A stretch of 64,000 nucleotides of DNA from Heterobasidion occidentale (Eukaryota; Basidiomycota; Agaricomycetes; Russulales; Bondarzewiaceae). Each line of letters starts with the position of its first letter. Position 1 is the first letter of the stretch. Positions 11,986 to 24,846 of this stretch are shown in pieces. The notes under the pieces were generated by a model. The model made no database searches. It saw only the letters and a list, made by a program, of their open reading frames with translations, and was not told the origin of the DNA. Location of the stretch: the NCBI GenBank assembly GCA_039111635.1, contig JBCAQO010000008.1:2728001-2792000 (forward strand). Direction: 5' to 3'. Made by a program: the position numbers and the translations under genes.

Positions 11986-13450
11986 TCATGCGATGCTGGC
12001 AATCTGGGGTTCTTCCTTGGCGAATGGATAGTCGGTGTAGCCAATGGGGCTATTCCTCGGCTGATAGAAAGTCTCGCGGTGGTATGGCGTCAGCAGAAGG
12101 TCCTTTCTCAACCGCAGCGGGAGGTCAGGCTACATCATGAAAATCAGACAACAACAAAAATCAGCTAAGGTTCATCCAGTCTCTCCGTATGGCCACGGCG
12201 CGTTCGGCAGTCCACATCACAGAACGCGAGCAGAACAAGTGTACATGTACTCACATTCGCGAGGAAATGCCTGCCAAATACGATCAGGCCGCCCTTCTCT
12301 TCGGCCGTCTTGATGGCGCTGCTTCGATTGTACCCCCCGGCGGTGAGGTACGGTCTGGGGCCCCACAATGCCCGGAAGATGTCGTTCGATTCTAGATCGT
12401 GTGGGTGCCCTGCATGGCTATCTCCGTCGCCCGAGATGCGGGGCTCGACGAGGTGCACGTAGCCAAACTCGGGGTGTCGGTCGCGAATCGCGGTGATCAG
12501 ATGAGAGAATGTGGGGATGGGATCCGCCATGCGCATGTCTAGGCTCCGGACAGCAGAGTACATGATCCGAGCCGAGTCACTTCTGATTAGCACGAGCATC
12601 TACGAGCATGCGCACGAGACACGATATTGCCGAAGAGAAGCAATTGCTCTCTCCGCGTGTGTATAGGCGATTTACAGTATGTACACACCTTGGAAGGGGG
12701 CCCATGGGCTGAAACGGATGCCAACGACCTTTTCACCCACTGCCTTTGCAACGGCGTCGACGATCTCGAGCGAAAATCTAGCTCTGTTCTCGATCGACCC
12801 TCCGTACTCATCCGTCCGATTATTGGCCGTGTCCTGTAAAAATTGATCGGGAAGGTACCCGTTACTGTTGTGGATCTCGACGCCATCGAAACCTGCTCTA
12901 TGGACGGCGTTGGACGCGGCCGTCGCGTACAGCTGGACGTATTCCTTGATCTCTGCGATCGTCAACGGCCGTGGAGGGTACGGGGCGCCAGTCATTTGGA
13001 TGTCGCCGGAGGACACGTACGGGAAAGAGGGGTCCTCTGCGGCGAGGATCGCAGGGTCCGCCGCACGTCCGAGGGCCCAGAGTTGAAGGTAAATGAACGA
13101 GCCCTTGGCATGAACTGCGTCTGTGGCCTGTTGAAACATTGTGTCCTGTTTGCTCTAGCGAAAGAAAAAATTTCCCCACCAACCTTCTTCCAAGCCTCGA
13201 CTTGCTCGTCTGACCAGATGCCAGGGACATTCGTGTTTCCACCTGCCTGAGGGGCGATGAATGTGGCCTCTGTGATGAGCAGCGTGCCCGGGACGCTCGC
13301 ACGCTGGGAGTAGTACTCCACGGCGTAGTCACCATGAACATGCTTTGCGTTAGCGCGACAACGCGTGAGTGGGGCCAATACGATTCGGTGTTGGAGGTTG
13401 ACGTTGCCAACACGGATTGGATGGAAGAGCTTGGGGTCGGCGGAAGACAT
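11986..13450 (-). CDS. old yellow enzyme family NADH:flavin oxidoreductase
   Basis: Four exons (13450-13184, 13127-12689, 12538-12255, 12129-11986) join in phase to 377 residues, the standard length. The protein opens with 'PKLFHPIRVGNVNLQHRIV' and 'LAPLTRCR', where the Thr contacts FMN. The active-site pair is in 'EIHNSNGYLPDQFLQD' (His and Asn bind the substrate; the Tyr is the usual proton donor). 'RTDEYGGSIENR' and 'IRFSPW' are typical, and the C-terminus has 'AGGYNRSSA', 'GRHFLAN' and 'YTDYPF'. Members reduce activated C=C bonds of enones with NAD(P)H, using FMN in a TIM barrel. The physiological substrate cannot be told from sequence. No secretion or mitochondrial signal was seen. Confidence 0.92.
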
Positions 13451-14153
13451 GTCTCGCAATAGGGATGTTGGAGTAGAGCCGTCAATATATACTTCCTGAT
13501 TCATTGAAGAGTGGAGTCGGATAACGCTTGGGGCAGTCAAATGCTATGTTGGGCGTCGGTGAATGCGTTCGTTATGATAACGACAACATTGCCCGCTCTT
13601 AAGAGCAGATATTGCGGTCAGTTCTGCTGAGAAAAGGTAACATGATATATGGATACATGTGTCATGGGAAAGAGTTTGCGGGAAATCCAGTTTGGAGCAA
13701 ACGCTTACCCTTTGACCATGCCATGATACTAATTTTCAGCCGTACGTGACACAGCGATGACATTCGAACCTTAGATATTATATTGACGAAGACCTAAATA
13801 AATCAAGTGACATGGAGTGCGACCCACTATGGTTTCTGAATCTGCATAAAGAAAGGCAATGAGCAGCACCCACACGCCTTGAGGTGGTTTAGAGCAAGAT
13901 CGGCGCCTCATCCAACCAGCGATTGTCGATTATGCCACGTGATGCACCTAATCCGTCGCGACCAAGTCACTCGACCTGCACGCCGTCCTTCCTGCAAACA
14001 TTACAATGCCCTCGATATCATGGTAAAAGCTGACTCTGACCACAGCAACTCTGGAGATGATGGGGCCTACGTCGAACCTCGCAGTGTACGGGGATCGTTG
14101 CGTTGCCTATCCCCACTGAGTTGACCGGGGATTCCCTTTTTTAGAGACGCACG
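13451..14153. promoter_or_regulatory. shared divergent upstream region
   Basis: About 700 bp separates the start codons of the old yellow enzyme gene (minus) and the acetyltransferase gene (plus), so both promoters lie here. No clear TATA box or repeat was identified. Confidence 0.3.
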
Positions 14154-15671
14154 ATGAGAAGCAAGCGCAGGAAAACTGCTTCAAGGCCCACAGTCAAAAA
14201 AAAACCATCACCGTCGCCTACGCCATCGTCGCCATTCACACTGTCTATCCAGCCGCTCCAGGATGCGCTCACCTCGCGCTACGCCGTCGAAGAGGCAATG
14301 GACTCGTCTTTCGATGATATCATGAGCCCCCTGTTGCCAGACTATATGCGGGTGAAAACAGAGATAGAGACAAGGAGTGAACGAGATGAACATGTGGGCC
14401 TGTGATTCAATCTTCATGATCAAGACCCTGAAGGAGATTCCAGGGGAGGCCGATCCTACTGCTGTCCCCTCAGGACGAGGAGGCGTTCATCGAGCGCCTG
14501 GAAAAGAGACGAGACGCGTCAAAGCGTGGTTTAGACGCAACGGACGCTCTCATCCTTCGCAAGCTCAAGCTTCAACGTGTGAGACACTCCTTCTTCTATT
14601 GTCGTCTCACTATCCATCGTGTCTTGTCGCATTGAAGATCCGTCGCACTCATGGACTCGTACACCCTGCCCTCCGTCCGACACTCCCACCGACACTCACC
14701 GCACTACCTCCTATCTACCGCGCGCCAACAGCCAATCCACAGACTCTCGACGCGCTCCACGCCATCAAAACCACCCCTTTCGAGGTTTCCTTCCTTTCGC
14801 GTCTGCACGGCGCGAGCTTTCCAGACGCATCAAATGTGGTTGCTGTAGACTGGGAGACCCGCGCGCCGTGGATGGAACTGATGGACGATGTCCGGGCACA
14901 CTATGCTATCAAATTGTCCGTCGTTTCCTTCGACGGCTCGTAATCGTACCCTTCCTGACTGCGGTCTTCCACAGTCCAGACAGAGAACTACCAGATATGT
15001 CTCCCGCAGCTATCGTATACGTCACTTTGCATGCGGAGCATCTGCCACAAGTCCATGATCTCTTGCATCGTATGTTTTGGATGGGCATTGACGGTTTGTT
15101 GCGCATATATGTGCCATCATCACTGCTTCGATACTGACCGTGTTGTGGACAACCAGTTACCGATTCCGTGCAGTATGACCGATCGCGGGCGACCATCATC
15201 GCGATCTACAAACGCTTGGTTGTCGGTTGCGCGTTTCTCAGCTCTCCGCAGGAGACCTACATCACCTACCTTGCCGTCCGTGCAGGATGGGAAAACGCCC
15301 AGATCGCAACGTAGGCCTCACTCTTCCTTCATTTTCGAAACAATAGAATTAACGGAAATGATACGCTTCAAATAAATACTTTATCCCTAACGAATCTAGA
15401 TCGATGCTCTACCACCTCATTACACGGAACCCACACAAAGATCTAACGCTGCACGTCTCAGCCAACAACCCTGCAATGGTGCGTCATCCCTACTTCCTAC
15501 TGTACCAGAGTGACGCGTGCCCAACGGAAACACGCGTGGGACCCTCCACAGCTCTTGTACAACCGCTTCGGGTTCAAGGCCGAGGAGTTCATCGTCGGTT
15601 TTTATGAAGACTACCTTGACCCTCAATCCCGCGCGTCCAAGAATGCCTTCCGTCTGCGCCTGCGCCGTTGA
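14154..15671 (+). CDS. GNAT acetyltransferase resembling KAT14/CSRP2BP
   Basis: Seven exons (14154-14351, 14444-14578, 14638-14915, 14975-15093, 15157-15310, 15400-15478, 15552-15671) join in phase to 360 residues. The N-terminus is basic and Ser/Pro-rich. The C-terminal 150 residues match my recollection of the GNAT domain of animal KAT14: 'LHRMFWMGIDVTDSVQYD', 'AIYKRLVVGCAFL', 'AGWENAQIATSMLYHLI', then 'LTLHVSANNPAMLLYNRFG' and a terminal 'FRLRLRR'. The acetyl-CoA loop (normally R/Q-x-x-G-x-G/A) is here 'RAGWENAQIAT', so it is degenerate but recognisable. Animal KAT14 belongs to the ATAC complex and acts on histones. A histone or nuclear substrate is inferred, not shown. The gene is convergent with the Sir2 gene. 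Confidence 0.85.
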
Positions 15672-15951
15672 GCATGCAAACCCGTGGATGTACCTGGATG
15701 TACCCTGTTCACACTACGCGAGGTTTCTTCGCTTCACGGGGTGCGTCGGCAGGCGGAGACGCAGTTGCGGATGGCGGCTCTGTCGGCGACCAAGAGAAGG
15801 ACTCTTGAGGTTTACTCTCCGCCTCCTCAGCCTGGAGAGTTTCAAGCCATTTCCCGCCTTCCGCGCCTTCGAACAACCAGATGTGGCTAAGGAGCGAAAC
15901 AACATCAGGCCCAGCGCATCTACCACCTATTGATAGTGTCTAGGACATGAC

Positions 15952-18340
15952 TCACTTGTTTCCTACGCGCTGTGGATGTGATTCGAGTGTTGATGGGTCC
16001 TCCAGTGGCCGTTTCCTGTCCTTTGGAGGTGTGATGGCGGGTTGTAGGAAGCTCCGACCGTGCACTGTGTCAGGAACGACGTCATTGTTGCGCTGAGTGA
16101 CGGGCGGCAGCGTCCACTGCAAACGGTCGCAGATATGTTGAATGATGGGATCCGCATTGCCGAGGAGAATGATCTGTGAAAGACGAATCATTTTCACGGC
16201 CCGTGTGGTCAGGGAGGAACAACGGAGGAGAGGATATCGCGACGCACGTCCGGATTGATGTGTTTTACAGGAGTTTTATTGATAAGAATCTGGTGCAGAG
16301 CAGAGCTGTGATAACGGAAAGATGTAACGGCGCGTCGTTCGTACCTGGGGCACGGAGTGTGGCATGTTTGCTAGGGGCGTTCTTTTATCAGCTCAGTTGC
16401 AGCGACGATGGAATGCAGACTCACTCAGGATCTCTGACACAGGGACACCTTGAGTGATGTGCCAATGACGAGGATCAAGTCAACCTCCCCCCTGTCCACG
16501 TGTAGAGCATCGTCAAACGCGTCTGTGAGTTTCTCACCGAAAAACGTGATATCGGGCTGGGCGTTTGGAAGATTGCTATATTTAACGAGTCGTGCGAGGA
16601 AAATGTTTTGCGATCAAGACGCCCACCTTGATAATCCACGGTGGAAAGCCAGACTGCTCTTCGTCGGAGTCGTCCTCGTACTCGTGGCGTTTGCCACCTT
16701 TCCGTTTGCGGGACCGCCCGGGCTTCTCTGTGCGTTGGACAGGTTGCTGCACTGCTTGCACTGCGGGACCTCGCCGTTCATGATCTCCGTCTCGATCTCG
16801 CTGCCCGGCATGCGGATGCGGCAGTGGAGGCACGACGCCGTCGCGAAAGAGCCGTGACATTGAAGGACATTGCGAACACCGGCGAGAGTTTCCAATGTGT
16901 CAATGTTCTGCGTGTAGTTCTGGGAGGACGAGGTCGGGGATGCTCGGCGAGGGATGATGTATGATGTAGAATTGTACTTACACGCAAAAGCTATGGAGCA
17001 AATGTCAGCGATCAAATGATTTGCGGAGATGAGGTGGGCTGTTGTGTACCTTGCCCTTGTCCTCGATTAGTTTGATGAACCGGTGACAGGGAGAGGGGGT
17101 AAAATTTGAGGGGTATATTTGTTTAGCAAAAGAGCTACGATAATTGAAGCTCAGCTTGCGACGCATCATGCCTTACGTGAGAGGACATACTAAAATACTA
17201 CGGAAAATGATGTGTCGACTCTCAGTATCTGCAAATGAATGAAGTAAAAAATACCCCACCGGAAGGATTTTCTTTGAAAAACTGTATATCGAACCTTCAA
17301 GACATGTCAGCGGATTTTGTCAACCGAGAGTCACAGAATGGAAGGACTAACATCTGCTGTGGATCATCCAATTCATATTCTCCTCTATCCTTCAAATTGG
17401 CATACAGTCCATTTTCTGATCGGAAGTCGGGGATGCCACATGAAACACCTGGTTTGATGAAAGGCTTCGTTAGATGGAGAAATCTGAGAACCTCAAAGAA
17501 ATGAGTGACACACTAATGCCTGCACCAGTGAGGATCAATATACGTTTTGAAACTTTGATCAAGTCGACAGCATCGTCTATGGTATTGTATTGGGGAAGCT
17601 TCTCGCGCATCTGAAGCCTGGTTGAACAGCGTCAGATCACATGTTGACTAGATTCGTAGTACCGTGTTCTCACTCCCGAGAAAGCGCAACTCGTAGGAAA
17701 TACAGAAGGGTCGCCGGCTGCTTGCTCTCAAGCTCATGCACTGGGGGAGGTAATTACACTTGTGCAATATTCGAAAACAGCCGACTCACAAGCACTATCC
17801 CGAACGCTACCAGAAGCTGGAAAACGGGAATAGCGCGCATGACCACATATTCCATGATAAAGGAGGACATTCCTTCATAAGGTGAGACGGATGTCAGAGC
17901 CACTCAATATGAGACGACTCACCCTTTTCTTTGAGATGATGTAGCATTCCTTTCACCTCGATTTTACTCCACAAATAAGATGCAACTCTGCGGGATATGA
18001 TGGCCGGCGAGGTTGAGGCAATTTGAGATTGATGATATGACAAGGGCGCACCTTCTCCACCATATAGGTAACGCTCAATGTCCGAAATTGTTTCTGCTTC
18101 GTCCACCTCGTCCGTGTTGTCGTCATTTAAACTTTCTATGTCATACCGAGGATCGTCGAATCCCTCTAGAATATCCTTCAAGATATCTTCGGTTAATTCT
18201 ACGATGTCCGCCGCATTTATGAACGCGTTGACTTGGGCTCTGTAGATAGCCAGGCGCCGCTTCTCAGCAAGGGCTTGGTCGAGCGAACCCCGATCGTCGA
18301 TCGGGGGCTGGGGAACAGCATGAGAGTTTGGAGAGCTCAT
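15952..18340 (-). CDS. Sir2 family NAD-dependent protein deacetylase (SIRT1-like class)
   Basis: The start is at 18340. Early exons (18340-18052, 17985-17923, 17872-17790) encode an acidic, helical N-terminal domain ('[18 protein letters not shown]'). Later exons carry all hallmark motifs: '[10 protein letters not shown]' for NAD, '[16 protein letters not shown]', '[10 protein letters not shown]', 'VLQCHGS' with the catalytic His, zinc cysteines 'CLHC' and 'CKQC', 'PPWIIK', '[10 protein letters not shown]', '[10 protein letters not shown]', and a final '[18 protein letters not shown]' before the stop at 15952. It would remove acetyl groups from histones or other nuclear proteins. Between the second zinc pair and '[13 protein letters not shown]' (about 16735-16690) the frame shifts by one base with no usable intron, so the copy as given is broken there. 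Whether this is an assembly error or a real mutation is open. Confidence 0.85.
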
Positions 18341-19388
18341 GGCCGTTCAATGCAACCATCGGCCTTGTTGTCGCAGCATGGGACTTGTCATTCCCACGGT
18401 CCCAAAAAGGTATCTATGAGATTTCAAGCGGTTTTCGCAGATTTTTGATCCCAGTATCTCGCAATGGACATCTTCAATCAACCTCCAAACAGGCGCGGTT
18501 TGCACAAAAACATGACCCGTGTTCTGCTTGCTTTGCACCCTCCACCGATACTCCGCACAAACTTTGCTCTGGATGCAAAGCGGTTGTCTACTGCAGCGCA
18601 CAATGTCAAAGAACTTCATTCATCTCCGATGTCGAGAGATCCTTTTGAACTGACTTACAATCAGGATCATCTGTGCAGGTTTCAAAAAGCAGCTAAGCAT
18701 GTTATCTGCGCATGCTGATGCTCACTCCTCTGCGTTCAACTCCGTTGGAACGCCTCATCCACGCGATGAATTCTTGCTTGTGAACCAGTTCGCTCGAACA
18801 CACCGAAGGACAATTGAGCAAGCCGCATACTCTGCCATCCGTCTGTCCGGACATACCATCGAAACATTCGACTTACTCTCTCATCTCCTCTCAATTCACC
18901 TCAAATACAGACAGGACTGGTCGGGCAACCCTGCCACTGCTTTTCAGGTTCTTGAAAGTCGATTGTTGCATCTGAACGTACTCAACCCTCAGATGAGAGC
19001 CCAATTTGACAAGTCCATTGCCTCTCGCAATGCAATGGTCGAAGTCGCCAAGAAGACTGTCGAGAATTTACCCGCAGTGGCAGGCCCGCTCACCATCTAC
19101 TGCACCTCGGGGAGCCTTGGCTGCTAGTCCATGACCACGATTTTCGTGATTCCACAAGTTCAAATTTTCCGCGACATGGGAATTCTACCCGATCCTCACT
19201 ATGAACAGTGGTTTCTCAGGCTCCGGACGATAGTAGACAAGGGTTATATACTTGTGAGGGCCGGCAGTGACGCTGATTGGTGGATTGGTCGGATGGAGAA
19301 GGTTGGATCTAAGTGGAAGGAGATCAAGTTATCAGACGAGGAATATCGGGCGTGTGGGTATCCTGAGCATCCTAGCCTTCTATATTGA
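18328..19388 (+). pseudogene. MYND zinc-finger protein, frame-broken as given
   Basis: A MYND finger is visible near 18510-18610: 'CSACF', 'KLCSGCKAVVYCSAQCQ'. The next exon (about 18680-19127) encodes a helical domain ('LLVNQFARTHRRTIEQAAYS', 'HLKYRQDWSGNPATAFQVLE') that follows the finger in a common mushroom family. The last part (19131-19388) contains 'GILPDPHYEQWFLRLR' and ends 'YPEHPSLLY'. The pieces are not in one frame: a segment with 'PWLLVHDHDF' lies in another frame at 19112-19160, implying one missing base near 19105 and a compensating shift near 19160. The start is unclear; ATGs at 18328 and 18378 are candidates. Function in these proteins is unknown beyond a protein-interaction finger. 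It may be a real gene with sequencing errors rather than a pseudogene. Confidence 0.6.
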
Positions 19389-21065
19389 GAAGGTGGGTTT
19401 CACTGCACATCAGCTCGCAAACCAGTATTTACATGCTCGAATGTTGCATACTATATCGCATATTTCACTAAGTCTATGATGCAACATACCTTTATTCGAC
19501 GGTAGATTAGTCCTCATCTCTGCCAGACAGAGATTTGACTCACTTGGACCTGGCTGTTCTTGTGTAGTAGCTGAAGCACGAGAAATAGACAAGGATTCGG
19601 AATGCCTGCGAACTATCTGCCTACACTTCACATTCACCGGTCACCAATTGCGGGGGACTGGCGCTCAACATCCCACTGTAGAAATCTACGAGTCTTGAGG
19701 GTTGTTTCCCGTCCAAATAGAGTGCAAGACCTGAGGGGTCAGAAGAGATTAGTCTATGTCGACAAGGCGTGTCGTGTGCATTTTTGGCCCCCGAAGTTTT
19801 GCTCCGGAAACGCTCTCAGCACAGAACTGTTAACGTCATGCGTGAAATTCAGTTCTATCACCCACGTTCGCCTACAGCGATAGCAATTCACAATGAGTCT
19901 TCAACGTGTTGAACCTTAACGAGATCGTGCCTCTAAGGCTATGCTTACAGCTCGAGGGTAATTGCACTGCGGCGGTACGATGGTGAAGGGCTGGGTGTTC
20001 TACCGCATCGCTTGGCGTACACGGCGCACTTCTTCGGCCCGCATCCAGGAGAAGAACAAGTCAGATGAAATCGTGACCATCGTGAGGCAGATAATTGTAT
20101 TCTACGAACCGGATCATGGCGAACTACGGCCACACGTCCAAGGATTGTGAGCGCTATAAGATTGGTCAAATATACGATATGAAATAGCGTCCCGCGTGTG
20201 AAGACGCCCTACACACGGATGTCCTGTGAAGGAGCGGGATCGAGAAGCCATTTATTCTGAGGCGTTTTGATGATAACGTTACACTTATCAAAGGCTTCTT
20301 TCTGAAAATGTTCGTTAGCGTTGGAAAACGGAAGCGCATCGAGCCTCTTTTGAGATCAAACTTGAGGGTCATTGAGCATCTGTGAGAAAATGCAAGTAAG
20401 ATGCATTGAACCCATTCTCTAGTCAAAGGTAGGTCACCGAAGGCGTGAGTCAGCATGTGCTCCCGGTTCGCGGCCTTCCACTGTTCCTCTTCACTTCTTC
20501 ACTGGATAGTTCGTACAATCCAGCACACAACCTGTATACCGTCATGGACGTGTAAATATCTAAATCTAAGCACACGGAATGATCACAGACGCAGGCGAGA
20601 TTGGCGCGGAAATTACATTGCTGAGCACGACTGGCGCCGGTTCTCGGGTAGACGGAGATCAATCAGCGCGCAAGTTGTCAGACAAGTTCTGAGCCTCAGG
20701 CTCAACACGAGTGAATATACATAGGCGCGGCGAGTCAAGCCCGGAAGCGCTCGAGCTAGGGGGAGTCACTCAAGGACAGCCAGATGTCGGAGGGAGAAGT
20801 ACGCAGTTCAGTCAGGATAGCCGCCATGGTCCGAATGATTGCTCGCTGCAAGATTCCAAAGATGCGGATGACGAGTGACGGAGAGGAGACGACGTTGGTT
20901 TGAAGGAAGTGAGGACGAAGGCGACGCGGGATCGAGATTTTGGCCCTGTCACGCGTTGGTGACGAGACCATGTTACATTGATTCACGCGAGTTCGCCTCG
21001 ATCAACAATTCGACGTCGAGCTCATCAAAGGTCCACACTGATATTCCCCGTACATCGACTCGATC
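19389..21065. other. 1.7-kb stretch without a recognisable gene
   Basis: Only short frames occur (the longest is under 110 codons), with no motif and no convincing exon joins. The Nup85 promoter must lie at the right end. Confidence 0.4.
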
Positions 21066-23748
21066 ATGGAAGAAATAACGTTATACCCTCCATTGTTTGA
21101 AAGAGGGCAAGAAGAGGAGTTTCTCGAGAGTGGTCGGGCTCTCTCAATAGCCGCTTCACCCCGGGACAACTCTCTGGCTGTGTTTGCAGGGAGTTCTGTG
21201 CGTGATCTTCCTTCTCAGCTTTATTGTTCGTTAAACAAATGCGTGCATTAGATTGAACCAAAAGTGCCTCATGATCTCGACTCAGAGTATCCCAAGCCAC
21301 AGGACGTATACACCGCGAGTACGGACCAGATACCCTCAGCAGAACATCGTTTGGTGTGTGGAAGTACATGTGCTTGGGCATTCGTACTCATATTACTTTT
21401 CGTTTCATTCAGTTTATATCAGAAACCTCTGTCATATTTTCCGCATTCCAAAACCTCATGAAAGCAACGCAGAACACCAGACCGTGCGTAGCTTGCTATA
21501 GTTCCAAGTCAGATGCTGAAAGTGCATGAATAGATTGCAAGACGAACCAACGCTTCAAGCAATAACGAAACTATGTGCAGATTACGTTGAGTTTATCAAG
21601 ACCTGTTGGGTGCACACGTCGGTAAGGGCTCTAGTCAATCTCGGCTCCAATTGTTTTGATATTTGATGCAGCGACAAATGGCAAGAGATGAACCCCTACA
21701 ATTCGATGCAGACCATTACCGGAGTCTCTACACGTGCTTTGACTTATTCGTGCTCTTGTACGCACCGGACAGTAAAGTCATAGATGTTCCGGTCGGAGAC
21801 GAGTTGATGGAGTGGCTTAACAAGCATTTCATTGAACCTTCAACAGAGGAAGGAGATCAACTCAGCTCACAGGATCGTCCATGGGAGGACGAATCGTTCT
21901 GGCCATATTTGATCAGGTATTTTTACGTCTACTTTGACTCGAACAGTCTGAAACCGATCATGCCTTGAACAGAACTGTGTTACGTGGGCTTTCGAAATCT
22001 TCATTGTTTTTTTGGAGGTTCTCTCTGCCCGACATCCTTCTTCACATCTGCAGAGCATGGCAGAACACCTCATGCCACTCGTGGAAACCCATCCACGTCT
22101 GAGCGACTACAACCTTGAGCGCGATTTTGTCATTGACTCGCGTAGATGGAAGGACCAAGTCAAGTCATTACGACTTGAGCTTGACCGCGTCCCCGAAGAT
22201 GCAAGGCAAGATGGTGGAGACAACTGGTGGGACTCGTTCAGCGACATCGTTGGTATTCTCGAAGGTCGTCCCTCAGTCATTCAACGGGTATGTCTTGATC
22301 TGGGTGCAGACTGGAAGGAGGTGTGCGCCGCCTGGGCCATTTTTGTTGACAATCGATTAAGAAGACATGAGTTGCCGTAGGTCACCTGTAGGACTCTTCC
22401 CTGACGCATTTGTCTAATGAGCTTTGTCGCAGTGAGGTGCTTCCAAAGATTCTGGACGAGATGCCACCCGACCCGACAAGTTCAGAAGACATGATCTATG
22501 TTTTTCTATGTGCTGGGAAGCCTGCTAAAGCATTATCCTACGCTGAAAAGTTAGATTTGTGGTTAGCGGCTCATCTGGCAGATATCATGGAGTCTGTAGA
22601 TCTATTGGATCCTAAGGTTGACGAAGAGTGCGTGTTGCAAGCATATTTTCGTTCATGCACTAAATTTACAACTCAGATCTGGGATGTCACGGAGGCAGCA
22701 GCATGTTCTTACATATGCTGAATACCTTCATTCAGATCCACATCTGTGGCGTATAACCGTTGACTACATGTACTCATGCGGTGTCATTGGTCAAGAAAGG
22801 GCGGATCAAACACTGATGCGTGTTCCGTTTAACCCAGCCCATCGAGACGGTACAGCGACTGCTCTCGTAGCGGGAGAGGATGAAACTTTGAATTCTGAAG
22901 CGATCGTCAACACCTTGAAGGAGATTAGTAGGACCTGTTTAGAACACAATAGGGAGTCAGTTCAGAGAACTGTCAACTCCGTAAGTTTCCTTCATTCTCC
23001 TCAGCAACATTGATGTCCATTCCGTCCTCAGTTGGGCGCTCAAACCTTCCTCAAGCAAAAAAACTACAAATCAGCTATATCTTACATGATCGCTGCCAAT
23101 GATTGGTCTGGTCTCGGTCGTGTTGTAGATTGTATTTTAGCTGAATACATCATGCATGGTCAGTAAATCTCTATGCCATGTCATCGCCCGTTGATCACTC
23201 TATGTAGGTCCCGAAACGTTCGCTCGCGTGGCTGCGACTGTTGCCTTCTCTCTCCAGGATCCACGTATACACCAGGGACCCAATGGCATATTCATTCATC
23301 GTTTGGCATTTGCTGTGCGATACGCTGAATATCACCAGAGACGCATGGACGGCGACTTCCAAGAGGCGGCCTTGGATCTCGTGTCGATGTTTCAAGAGGA
23401 GATCGCACCAAAATCATGGTGGGGTACACTACTTGTAGATGCAACGGAGCTTCTCAAACTTGGTGAGTGTGATTCGGTTGTCGGCTCCACCGGTTGGGAT
23501 CCCGATACTAATGGATCATTGTGGGTCAGATGGACGGATTGTTTTCCTCTTCTGGAGCTGTCGAGTTGCTGAAGCGCTTAGAAGAAGTCAATATTCGAGC
23601 AATTCAAGGCTCAGGAGAGGATTACTTATCTGTGCTGGTTAAGACGATGAAAAATGGGAGTCTCAAAGACGCTTTGCAGCGGCTCAAGGTGACACGGCTG
23701 GCCTTGGCTAAATATTATGCTAAGTGTACCGTGGTAGGCGCGACGTGA
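21066..23748 (+). CDS. NUP85: nucleoporin Nup85, Y-complex subunit of the nuclear pore
   Basis: About eleven exons can be joined: 21066-21197, 21252-21353, 21413-21483, 21534-21621, 21672-21916, 21973-22376, 22433-22627, 22677-22980, 23032-23158, 23208-23462 and a last one to 23748. The product is almost wholly alpha-helical. It has the Nup85-type order: 'LRGLSKSSLFF', 'RRWKDQVKSLRLELDRVP', 'MIYVFLCAGKPAKAL', 'LDLWLAAHLADIMES', 'YLHSDPHLWRITVDYMYSCG', and a C-terminal helix pair with 'SSSGAVELLKRLEEVNIRAI'. Nup85 holds Seh1 in the Nup84/107 scaffold. The frame slips by one base at a run of seven T (22007-22013), and phase also fails at the last intron. Both look like indels in an otherwise conserved gene. 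Confidence 0.78.
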
Positions 23749-24846
23749 GACAATGTGACTGTAACGTAGTGACGTAGAAATTGGAGAATTCATTTAATTG
23801 ATGATCCGCTGACGGCGACTGAAAACGTCTATGGCGAGTCTATGGCGCCTGTGATGGACGGGTATTCTGTGCAACTGCTACATCATGCATACGCTGGGCT
23901 GTCCGTGGTTTTGATCATCGATGCTTAACAAATGCATCGAGCGGAATAAAATTTCTCTCCTCCATTCCGTGGTGAGCCATGGGATATTCCACAAAAGGAA
24001 TAAAGCAAATGCAAATTTACCTGCAGTCTCTCTCCAGATCGTGTGGATAACCAAGCATAATTGTCTTGTCAGGCGCGACCTGCTGGCTGGCCTTCATGCT
24101 GTATCCTGTAGGCACTGGATGATGTAGTGCATTTTGAAACCGACCTCGTCACTGCCGGCGGCAGGTACTCGCCTAGGACCTGCATTCACCAGTGCCCTCG
24201 CATCCTCTCATGTGCGCTGAATGCTACCCCGTGCCCGCTCTGCCTTCGATGTGAAACGCACTGTCTCGGATTGAACTCGCCTTGTTGATTCCCGTTTTCC
24301 AAATTAAGGCTGCTCAATCATTCTTTCGAACCGTTCATAACGATCCAAACAGATGATCTCTAGGATCTGGCACGGCGAGATGGATACAGGCGCGTCTCAA
24401 TCACAACGTCACTGCATAAGGTTTCGGATTTTGGACGTCAATGATGGACAGGATCATGGCCTGCCGAGGAGCAGTCTCCGGGTCCTGATCGCTTGTAAAG
24501 GTGATCGCTTTCTTCTCAGTCTCCTTGTGCCAGCAGGCGCCCACTTCGATGCTGTCGAACCGGTCTGATAGCTATGATCGCGGAACGCATTCGCTTTGAA
24601 GGTGCGTGCCAGATACACCATTTTGTTTCCACTCCTCCGCCCGTTCATCTCTCAATCTGTTTTGGTTTCGAACGGGTACTCCGGAAGATGCAGAGATAAA
24701 TTGATGATCATTGCAGAACTGGCACCTACCGATGAGAACACAGAGGACATTTGAACGTATAAATGGATTCTACCTTCTCTCCATGTTTTACCGTCATTCT
24801 CCAGCGGACTCTCCAGACATCTCTCATCCTATAGCCATTTTTCACC
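23749..24846. other. 1.1-kb intergenic region
   Basis: No gene was recognised. The short frames at 24353-24648 overlap on opposite strands and have no family features. Confidence 0.4.

Noticed and set aside
11289..12140. 283-codon plus-strand frame
   Set aside because: It overlaps the Smr exon in another frame and the last OYE exon on the other strand; composition is not protein-like.
13128..13183. A 38-bp version of OYE intron 1 ending at 13146
   Set aside because: Too short for the genome and adds residues not expected in the family; the 56-bp intron ending at 13128 keeps phase and gives the standard segment.
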